Shown here in pieces: positions 35,984 through 43,024 of a stretch of 64,000 bases of DNA. Origin of the DNA: Maribellus maritimus. GTDB taxonomy: Bacteria > Bacteroidota > Bacteroidia > Bacteroidales > Prolixibacteraceae. A model generated the notes under the pieces. That model had not been told where the DNA came from and did not search any database. It worked only from the letters and a program-made list of their open reading frames with translations. The DNA is taken from positions 124,001-188,000 of the forward strand of contig NZ_JAIKLE010000009.1 in NCBI RefSeq assembly GCF_022267315.1, written 5' to 3'. The first letter of the stretch is position 1; every line of letters starts with the position of its first letter. The position numbers were made by a program, and so were the translations under genes.

Positions 35984-38344
35984 TTACTGACACACATTGT
36001 TTTCAGGATTTACTTCATCCATCACCAAAGTAATATTCTCATCTACAATTCGAGACACATACACCATAATATCCGCTCTTCGGTATAGCTGCCAATCATT
36101 TTGCGGATCTCCTGTTTCTGCGAGTCCTTCTTCCGAACCCCGGCTTTCTTCATCAAAGTCAACTTCACTGGCCGGTGAACCCTCTTCACACACGCCGGAT
36201 GGATAAATCGATACCGGAGGCAGCAAATCACTATAGGTATTTAATCCGTCATACAATTCAAAACTTGTGTTTTGTGCCCTTTCCATAGCCAGCGACATAT
36301 TTTCTTCCGCTGCTCTCTCTTCCGTTCCGGCACCACGCCATATTGGTGAAGCATGCCCCACAACTGAAATAGAAATCGAAGTAAGAAATGGATTATCAAG
36401 ATTATTGGAAATTGCACCAACAATCTCGGCCAGTGCAGCCTCGTTATTTTCAGCCAGTGCCCCTGAATGTAAGTCACTGCCGGCCGTATTAAAATATACG
36501 ATTCGGGATACCAGCTGTTCGGTATACTGTGCCATTTCGGCTGTATCGCATTCTCCCTCGTGTGGTTGTATCTCTCCCGGTTCGCCTTCAAAACCACCAA
36601 CTGAAAACTGACCTCCTCCCTGGATAATATTTATACTTGGTAAATTCAAATGCCCTCCCAGTTCAAGCCCCAAACACGCACCTGATGTATTAAAAAACAA
36701 ATCATTCTTACCTGGAATAAGCAAGTAAAGGTAGGCCGCATCAACACCTGCTGTTAGCCCCAAACCTGAACTAACCCCGATTGACTGCTCGATGGTGCCA
36801 CCTTCAAAATCTTTTGGTCCATACCAATCGGGAGTAGGATCCGGATCTGCCGAGCCGGAACATAATTCCTCATTTCCAAAGCTTGATGATACAGCAGGCC
36901 CAATGGAAGCACTGATTGAACACTCGCCTGAAAGTCCTGCATTAATTTGCACATACCCCTGCTCGAAGGTCATTCCAATATTGTTGGAATAACGAAAAAC
37001 CACATAACCACCTCCTATTCCCAATTTCAGGAAACAACCTAATTTTAACTTACCAACCGGCGTTTCGAGGGCTCCGCCCAATCCTGCACCAACTGCGGCA
37101 ATATCATCTGAATCGCCAACGGCAGCAATAACATTCATAGTATAGTGGTGTTCTACATCACTTTCAGGGTTTAGATTAAAATGATCTTGCAATTCATTTA
37201 CCCGGTTTTTGTCATATCGCATCCATTCGTTTACCAAATCCAGTTCATAATTGTTTATACCTGCTACAGAACCAGTGCCGTCCATAATCAGTCGTTGAAT
37301 TTCAGTGTGGGTAAACGGGATTACATAAATCATAGACTCTGTACAATAGAAATCGGTATTGTAAATTGAATTAAATGACGCCAATAAAGGAGAGATAGTT
37401 GGAATCGTACTACTCACTGCCGGGTTATCCCAATTTTCCTGATTTCGCCACGATTCCCAATCCTGCACGTCGTCATGAAAAGATCTCAAAAAATCCTCTA
37501 TTTCAATAACGCTTGATTGCTCAATGTCTCCACATTCTGTTGGCAAGGTATCATTGACATCAAGTGGAGGATCGGTATTTTGAGGCGCTTCGGTGGCCGG
37601 GTTGTCCTGCTTTTGAATCACACTTCCTTCCAACTCTTCAAATGGACATGAATTGTCGTTGCAACTGCGCTGAACACGATCAGGTTGTTGTTGCACAACA
37701 TGAGTCAGCTCATGAGCCAATAATTTCTGCCCCGATTTTGAATCAGGTTGATATTTTCCTTCATTAAAAAAAATATCATTTCCGGTTGAAAAAGCTTGCG
37801 CTCCCAGACCTTTATTTAGTTCTGCAGAATACGCTCCTGTATGAATATTAACATCCGAAAAATTAGCTCCGATGTTATTTTCCATTTTACGGCGCACAGT
37901 TGAATCCAGTTTCTCCCCGCCTCCTTTTTCAGAATTTATTGCATCTTCAGTTTTCTTCGAAACAAATTGAGATGAAGACTCCGTGCTAAACATAAGAGTT
38001 GTGTTACCTTCTCGTTTCGTCTGCAACTCCTCGTCTGAACAATCCGGGCATAATTGCAACTCATCCTCGTCCTCGTCCGACTGTAATAAAACGGTTTCTT
38101 GTTCGGCAGTCTGAACCGAAGGATTTACCTTATTAAAGCTCGAATTTCCGGAAGAAGCAAAAAACGGCTGAATTCCTGTATCTTTGCTTTCGGTAACGTG
38201 TTCTGCAGCTTTGTCAGCCTCCACTTCAAACTTATCGCCCTGTGTACCCACGTTCATTTTAGGCTGAAAAAAGGGCATATTCTTTTTATTCGCTTGAGAA
38301 GACGAATTTGAAGCAGACTTTGTATTTTCAATTCTGTTTAGCAT
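35984..38344 (-). CDS. DUF4157 protein with OmpA-like C-terminus, candidate eCIS cargo
   Basis: This 786-aa protein has no signal peptide. Residues 25-50 (FFQPKMNVGTQGDKFEVEAD) match the usual DUF4157 lead-in. An acidic stretch with DEDELQLCPDC and DEELQTK lies at 90-110. The DUF4157 fold is at about 145-220 with HELTH at 211-215, a putative zinc site. A central region (about 400-590) is Gly-rich and beta-strand-like (GAGLGGALETPVGKLKLG, LGIGGGYVVFRYSNNIG). The C-terminus (about 612-765) resembles an OmpA/MotB-like peptidoglycan-binding domain (RIVYFNTAGSDLHSG, ISISVVGHASPIWRG, AAEENMSLAMERAQNTSFEL). DUF4157 proteins are frequently linked to eCIS loci and are often candidate effectors. Whether it is delivered, or is a structural or loading factor, is not known. 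Confidence 0.75.
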   Translation of the reverse strand: MLNRIENTKSASNSSSQANKKNMPFFQPKMNVGTQGDKFEVEADKAAEHVTESKDTGIQPFFASSGNSSFNKVNPSVQTAEQETVLLQSDEDEDELQLCPDCSDEELQTKREGNTTLMFSTESSSQFVSKKTEDAINSEKGGGEKLDSTVRRKMENNIGANFSDVNIHTGAYSAELNKGLGAQAFSTGNDIFFNEGKYQPDSKSGQKLLAHELTHVVQQQPDRVQRSCNDNSCPFEELEGSVIQKQDNPATEAPQNTDPPLDVNDTLPTECGDIEQSSVIEIEDFLRSFHDDVQDWESWRNQENWDNPAVSSTIPTISPLLASFNSIYNTDFYCTESMIYVIPFTHTEIQRLIMDGTGSVAGINNYELDLVNEWMRYDKNRVNELQDHFNLNPESDVEHHYTMNVIAAVGDSDDIAAVGAGLGGALETPVGKLKLGCFLKLGIGGGYVVFRYSNNIGMTFEQGYVQINAGLSGECSISASIGPAVSSSFGNEELCSGSADPDPTPDWYGPKDFEGGTIEQSIGVSSGLGLTAGVDAAYLYLLIPGKNDLFFNTSGACLGLELGGHLNLPSINIIQGGGQFSVGGFEGEPGEIQPHEGECDTAEMAQYTEQLVSRIVYFNTAGSDLHSGALAENNEAALAEIVGAISNNLDNPFLTSISISVVGHASPIWRGAGTEERAAEENMSLAMERAQNTSFELYDGLNTYSDLLPPVSIYPSGVCEEGSPASEVDFDEESRGSEEGLAETGDPQNDWQLYRRADIMVYVSRIVDENITLVMDEVNPENNVCQ
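38015..38076 (-). repeat. Acidic ELQTK-type motifs in the second DUF4157 protein
   Basis: Residues 90-110 hold DEDEDELQLC and DEELQTK, with CPDC between them. They resemble the triplicated motif in the first DUF4157 protein. Confidence 0.6.
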
Positions 38345-38351
38345 ATATTAT

Positions 38352-39179
38352 TTAGAGATTTTGAAAACGCTCATAGGCTTTTTTTAGTTTTTCGTCATAT
38401 TTATTGGCGGCAAAAGAAGGTCCGTTATAACCACGTGCAAACGAGGCCCAGTTTTTTGACTTTAAATGGCGGATCAGATTATTTTTTTCAAGATATCTGC
38501 CAAAGGCCCCCAGATGCTCGCGCTCGTGCTCATACATTTTTGTAACAAAATCATCAACAGAAGCATATCCCAATGATTTATAATGATACCCCATAATTTG
38601 AAAAGCCCCCCAGGAAGCGGAAGCATATGCGGCTTCTTTAAATCCGGGCTCAAGTGAAATTGACACTGCCTTTTCCAAGCGGCCATACTCGCCTGCACCT
38701 CCCAGATAAAAGTTACGGGTCCACTTTTTATACAATACGTCTTTATTTTCCTCATTTAATGCGCTTTCAGGCGACAAATTAAGTTTCACCAACTGACGCC
38801 AGAAAATATGTCCTTCAAACAAAATTTTGGGCCTGCCATCATTTAAAAATCCGCTTCCACGACTTTCTATCTCATTCACCGCCTTTACTGCTGCCAATTC
38901 CACGTCGTATTGTTTTGCAAAATCATTTAAATCCTGCTCCGACAATAACTTCTCGTTGAAATCTCCTGTGTTATTTTCCTTCGATTCAAATTTCGCCCAG
39001 GTTTTTGAGCCTACAATTCCATCCGCCACAAGATTATTTTTTCTTTGAAAGTCTTTTACCGCAGTCTCGGTTTCTTCACCAAAATAGTCTGAAACCGTAA
39101 TCTTGTATCCAAGTTTCACCAGCTTTTGTTGAAGAGTTAAAACCTCTTGCCCATTGGAACGGAATTTTATTGTTTTCAT
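38352..39179 (-). CDS. N-acetylmuramidase with peptidoglycan-binding domain
   Basis: This 275-aa protein has two parts. Residues 1-65 are a PG_binding_1 domain (KTIKFRSNGQEVLTLQQKLVKLGYKI ... AVKDFQRKNNLVADGIVGSKTWAKF). Residues about 80-275 are a lysozyme-like N-acetylmuramidase (DUF3380) domain with VKAVNEIESRGSGFLNDGRPKILFEGHIFW and ASWGAFQIMGYHYKSLGY. The Glu of the EIESRG segment is the likely general acid. There is no signal peptide, so it must be released by lysis or carried by the injection particle. It lies 102 bases after the small Ig-like gene and 7 bases before the second DUF4157 gene, in the cargo segment of the operon. Confidence 0.88.
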   Translation of the reverse strand: MKTIKFRSNGQEVLTLQQKLVKLGYKITVSDYFGEETETAVKDFQRKNNLVADGIVGSKTWAKFESKENNTGDFNEKLLSEQDLNDFAKQYDVELAAVKAVNEIESRGSGFLNDGRPKILFEGHIFWRQLVKLNLSPESALNEENKDVLYKKWTRNFYLGGAGEYGRLEKAVSISLEPGFKEAAYASASWGAFQIMGYHYKSLGYASVDDFVTKMYEHEREHLGAFGRYLEKNNLIRHLKSKNWASFARGYNGPSFAANKYDEKLKKAYERFQNL

Positions 39180-39281
39180 ATTTTTATCTTCAGCTTATAT
39201 TATTTATTCATCTCTTACAAACAAGATTTACGTTTTGAGAAAATTCTAAACTATCACTTTATATTACTGCGAAGAAGCCTT

Positions 39282-39623
39282 CTATTCTTCAACTACAATT
39301 TCTTTCTCCCTTACAAGGTCAAACCATTTTAGCTTTAGCCTGTAATTTCCTGAGCTGGAAAACAATCCTTTTCCCAAAGGCCACTCAATCCTGGCAGGTT
39401 TTCCGCATAAAATCTTAAGATTGGTTATCGTGCCATTTTGCACTGTCAAATCCCATATAACACACTGTTCATTGTTTATAAACAGCTTTGTATCTGATAT
39501 ATCGAAGGGAATACTTTCTTCTCCTTCGCAGCTAATTTTTAACCCCACTTTAAATTCAGAAAGTTGGTCGAGTTTTACTCTTTCAGAATTTACAAGTAAA
39601 TCAATATGTATTTTATCGTTCAT
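39282..39623 (-). CDS. Small beta-sandwich-like protein of unknown function in the eCIS cargo module
   Basis: This 113-aa protein reads as alternating hydrophobic strands (IHIDLLVNSERVKLDQL, KVGLKISCEGEESIPFDI, CVIWDLTVQNGTITNLKI, YRLKLKWFDLVREKEIVVEE), consistent with an Ig-like sandwich. I do not recognise a family. It has no signal peptide. It lies 7 bases after the first DUF4157 gene, so its product may be a partner, chaperone or immunity-like factor for that protein. It ends 102 bases before the muramidase gene, the widest gap inside the operon. This gap has no exact promoter consensus. Confidence 0.7.
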   Translation of the reverse strand: MNDKIHIDLLVNSERVKLDQLSEFKVGLKISCEGEESIPFDISDTKLFINNEQCVIWDLTVQNGTITNLKILCGKPARIEWPLGKGLFSSSGNYRLKLKWFDLVREKEIVVEE

Positions 39624-39630
39624 ACTTAGT

Positions 39631-41553
39631 TTAAAAAACAGTATTGTTTATAAACCGGAGAACCGACGCACCGGCTTTATTAATCATCATTGTACCTCCC
39701 GGAAACATAAAAAATGCTTGTACCGTATTGGTAAACAAGCGTCCCTGTGCATCCGATTCTCCATCGATTTTATATCTGTTTGGAATTACCCACTCAAAAG
39801 TTCCAAAAGAGAACGGTCCCGGAACGCCATGCCAGGCAGCGTGGTCTCTTAACCCGGTGTTATTATCGTTGAAAGGCAGGTAGTCAGGATTCGGATGATG
39901 AAAAATGGTTGCTGCTGCGAACCGATTAAAATAACCGGAAACATTTGTTGCAGGTCCGGGGACTTCGAGCCACTGTGTGCGTCCAAAATTCACATTCAAG
40001 GGATTTACAGTTACATTTGTTAACATACAGGCACCAGCCGTTCCTGCAGGGATCCCGTGACGTGTCCCTACAACCATACTTAAATTATTTGGAGGAATTA
40101 CGGTAAAAGGAAACACTTTTGTTCCTCCCGGAGTTGTGAGTGATATTACTGGATTTGAAGCAGTTGGTGGTGCTTCCCAAACAATATTTGAGCCGGTATT
40201 CATACCAATGATGTGTCCATCGGAAACTGTCCAGGTACCCGATGTATTGGCTGTAAAACGTACACGCTCTCCTACTCCAACCGTAGTTCTAGTATCGGGA
40301 GAACCATCTGGTGCATTTTTTAATGTTTCTGAAGTTATAACCGGAGGAGTAGTTGGCGGCGGAACTGCCGGGACCGCCGGAGGTAGGGCTGGTGCTCCGC
40401 CTGAATACAAAGCATCAAGCGCCGACATGGTATTAGCTCCGAGAACGCCATCAGCACCGAGAGAAGAAGCACGCTGAAAATCCATCAAGGCTCCTCGCGT
40501 TTCGTTTCCAAAAATTCCGTCTACACCAAACTGTAGCAGCGAAAAACCAGCATCGACCAAAGCCTGTTGCATAAGTGTTACAGCTGTCCCTGAGTCACCG
40601 TTCTGTATTACTCTTTCACCATCAAAACAAGCCTCTAAATCAGCATTTCCGGAAAAACGTGCCGCAGACAAATCATGACCGTCGCCAATTGTCATTTGCA
40701 AACGCGCAGGAATCATCGCTTTCTGCTGAATGGTATGGGTTAGTTCATGTGCCAGTAAATGTTTTCCCTCATTTGACTGAGGATTATATTTTCCTTCGTT
40801 AAAATAAATGTCATTCCCATGTGTAAAAGCTTGTGCACCGAGCTCTCTGTTTAATTGAACTGCTTTTGCATCCGTATGAATACTAATATGGCTAAAGTCG
40901 GCCCCAAAACCTTTTTCCATTTCGATCCGGGTGTTTTTATCGATTTTGTTGCCACTTCCCGACTTACTTTTTATATTTTGCTCGGTAACAGAATTTACGG
41001 ATCTGCCGTTCCCATAGGGTTTGGTCTGCAACATTTCTTCTTCCTCCTCTTCGCTTTGTCCGGCAACAAATAACTCATCAACAGGGCCTTCTGCTGCTTC
41101 ACCTGTCTTTGGCTGTAGTTCTTCTTCCTCTTCATCCTGTTCCGGCTGCATTTGTGCCATTTCTTCCTCCTCCTCAATTGGCTGTGTTTGTGCCATCTCT
41201 TCTTCCTGCATTTGGAACTGAAGGGATAACTTTGTCTGCAATTCTTCTTCGTCTTCTTCCTGTTTCTGAACCAAAGGTGTTACTGTTTCAGCGATTGGCT
41301 TTTCCTGTATAAGCCAACCTTCAGTATTTGAATAAGATGAAGCTCCCGGACTAAAAAAATGCTCGGTTTCGGATTGAGACTGATTAACCACTTTGTCGGC
41401 TACAGCGTCAGCTTCCAACTCGTATTTATCGCCTGGATGCCCAACAGAAAGTTTTGCCTGCCCACCGAAAAACCCCGAGCTATTCCGGGCCATAAAAAAT
41501 GGAGATTTTCTTCTGAATCTGCGTTTTCCACTATGAATTTTTGTTCTCATCAT
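39631..41553 (-). CDS. DUF4157 protein with peptidoglycan-binding and C-terminal domains, candidate eCIS cargo
   Basis: This 640-aa protein has no signal peptide and a very basic N-terminus (RTKIHSGKRRFRRK). The order of parts is as follows. The DUF4157 lead-in is at 28-55 (FFGGQAKLSVGHPGDKYELEAD), and an acidic repeat region with three ELQxK motifs spans about 97-178. The DUF4157 fold at 205-278 contains HELTH at 269-273. A PG_binding_1 domain lies at 318-383 (GDSGTAVTLMQQALVDAGFSL ... FGNETRGALMDFQRASSLGADGVLG). A Pro/Val linker spans 386-404, an Ig-like domain 405-486, and a novel C-terminal domain 490-640 (MVVGTRHGIPAGTAG ... HGVPGPFSFGTFEWVIPNRYKIDG). The C-terminal domain has no family I can name and is the likely toxin or binding end. 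Confidence 0.8.
   Translation of the reverse strand: MMRTKIHSGKRRFRRKSPFFMARNSSGFFGGQAKLSVGHPGDKYELEADAVADKVVNQSQSETEHFFSPGASSYSNTEGWLIQEKPIAETVTPLVQKQEEDEEELQTKLSLQFQMQEEEMAQTQPIEEEEEMAQMQPEQDEEEEELQPKTGEAAEGPVDELFVAGQSEEEEEEMLQTKPYGNGRSVNSVTEQNIKSKSGSGNKIDKNTRIEMEKGFGADFSHISIHTDAKAVQLNRELGAQAFTHGNDIYFNEGKYNPQSNEGKHLLAHELTHTIQQKAMIPARLQMTIGDGHDLSAARFSGNADLEACFDGERVIQNGDSGTAVTLMQQALVDAGFSLLQFGVDGIFGNETRGALMDFQRASSLGADGVLGANTMSALDALYSGGAPALPPAVPAVPPPTTPPVITSETLKNAPDGSPDTRTTVGVGERVRFTANTSGTWTVSDGHIIGMNTGSNIVWEAPPTASNPVISLTTPGGTKVFPFTVIPPNNLSMVVGTRHGIPAGTAGACMLTNVTVNPLNVNFGRTQWLEVPGPATNVSGYFNRFAAATIFHHPNPDYLPFNDNNTGLRDHAAWHGVPGPFSFGTFEWVIPNRYKIDGESDAQGRLFTNTVQAFFMFPGGTMMINKAGASVLRFINNTVF
41020..41265 (-). 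repeat. Acidic low-complexity region with three ELQTK-like motifs
   Basis: Residues 97-178 of the first DUF4157 protein contain DEEELQTK (101-108), EEEEELQPK (141-149) and EEEEMLQTK (170-178). Glu/Gln-rich spacers with MAQTQP and MAQMQP lie between them. The repeat is at protein level; the DNA copies are not identical and this is not a CRISPR array. Confidence 0.8.
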
Positions 41554-41568
41554 TTTAACTCTAAATAC

Positions 41569-43023
41569 CTACCAATCGACGTATACTAGCCTATCCATCC
41601 ACGGAATTTTAACCATTGACAAATTCCACGGTAGTTTATCCAACAAAACATCCAGTGCTTTCCGTTCCACGACAAGATTGAAATTTCGTTCGTTTTGAAT
41701 CAATTTTCCATCACGCTGTAGAAACGCTTCCCTTAATCCATCCGGCGAAGTATTTTTTAGTACCTGCCAGTGTTTAATAGCGTCTTCCAATAGATTGTTT
41801 ACTTCATTTTTTATTTTTGGAGAGATTAAGCTTTCTCTCTGAACCGGCATTTCTAAAGGGAGCCCGCATAAAAACTTTTCAAAAACCAGATTGGCTTCAA
41901 AAACATTTTCTTCCCCGGTAGCCATAAAATGTAATATTTGAGTTGCCAATTCCTTTTTACTCTGTTTGAGCTTTCCTGTTTTATCAATGATGTTCAATTC
42001 ACTATAAAAAGATTTTAAAAAGGGATGCAGCAATATCACACCAGCATTTTGAACCGCGATTTCATCTTGTTTTTTATTAAAAAAATATTCTTCGCTTTTC
42101 TTTTTTTGTTTACTAATTTTTCCAAACAGTTCAGGAAGCGTTTTTTCCATTGCCACAATGGAAAGGCTCTGGTTTAATATATTCTGAAATTTTTTATTTG
42201 ACAACGTGCTTTCGCGCGTTGCAGTCAAAAAAAGTTTAAAAAAAAGAGAAGCTTCTTTTTTATCTTTTTGAGGCCACCCTGAAACTGATTTATGAAGAAA
42301 CTGAAACCAACTTTCAATTGTATCAACAATCAATTCAACGGGCTGATAAGTTGAAACGATGAAGAGAATTTGTAACCATTTTGCAGCGAATAATCCGTTA
42401 TTATTTTTTAAGGATGATAAAATTTCTGTTTTCCTGTCTTTTAATCCTTGATTTAAACCTACAAGAAAAATAACTGCCAACTTCGGAGAGAACTGATTTA
42501 CAAACCTCTCTACTGACTTGGGGTTTTGTGTGAAAATTTGGATTAGCCGATCAAAGAATACATCATCCAATTGAACTGTTTTTACCAATACGTCCTGTTC
42601 AAACTTTACAATTTGCGTCTCTCTGCCATACCAGGGTAAATATCCATTTTCAAGAAAAAAAAAGAAAACCTCCTGATTGTTTCCGGATTCTGAAAGTAGA
42701 ACAGAATTTGAAGATTTTTTTTCTATTTTAAACTGCTTAGCAGATTTTAGCTGATGGAGCAATTGTTTTTCAAACTGCTCTACTATTTCAGTTTTCCAAA
42801 AAGATTTGTCTTTCGAGACAGAAACCCCAAAATCAATATCCAGACTTGCTATCCGCGAAATCAACTCTGTGGTTCCATATTTATCTAATAATCTTTCAAG
42901 TTCAGGCAAAACCTCATTCTTTAAAAACAAATCGATGTTGTTTTTTATATTATTTGCCTCTTTTACATCAGAAGTATTTACCTCCACAAATAGCTTTTGA
43001 ATGATATGTTTTGGTTCTGTCAA
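41569..43023 (-). CDS. eCIS tape-measure protein (Afp14-like, CIS_TMP family)
   Basis: This 484-aa protein sets tube length in contractile injection systems. The N-terminus HIIQKLFVEVNTSDVKEANNIKNNIDLFLKNEVLPELERLLDKY is the CIS_TMP opening. The C-terminal block is also diagnostic: QNAGVILLHPFLKSFYSELNI, then LLEDAIKHWQVLKNTSPDGLREAFLQRDGKL, and a closing DVLLDKLPWNLSMVKIPWMDRLVYVDW. The middle is helical and Lys-rich, as in other tape measures. Its length implies a moderately long tube if the usual length rule holds, but I cannot calculate that here. It starts one base before the end of the PKD protein gene and is followed after 15 bases by the first cargo gene. Confidence 0.9.
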   Translation of the reverse strand: MTEPKHIIQKLFVEVNTSDVKEANNIKNNIDLFLKNEVLPELERLLDKYGTTELISRIASLDIDFGVSVSKDKSFWKTEIVEQFEKQLLHQLKSAKQFKIEKKSSNSVLLSESGNNQEVFFFFLENGYLPWYGRETQIVKFEQDVLVKTVQLDDVFFDRLIQIFTQNPKSVERFVNQFSPKLAVIFLVGLNQGLKDRKTEILSSLKNNNGLFAAKWLQILFIVSTYQPVELIVDTIESWFQFLHKSVSGWPQKDKKEASLFFKLFLTATRESTLSNKKFQNILNQSLSIVAMEKTLPELFGKISKQKKKSEEYFFNKKQDEIAVQNAGVILLHPFLKSFYSELNIIDKTGKLKQSKKELATQILHFMATGEENVFEANLVFEKFLCGLPLEMPVQRESLISPKIKNEVNNLLEDAIKHWQVLKNTSPDGLREAFLQRDGKLIQNERNFNLVVERKALDVLLDKLPWNLSMVKIPWMDRLVYVDW

Positions 43024-43024
43024 A

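Noticed and set aside
36267-36611. Plus-strand ORF opposite the DUF4157 gene
   Set aside because: It is a reading-frame shadow of the minus-strand gene, with no start context or family signature.
41020-41265. CRISPR array or DNA tandem repeat
   Set aside because: The repetition is in protein sequence (acidic ELQ motifs), with unequal spacing and non-identical DNA.
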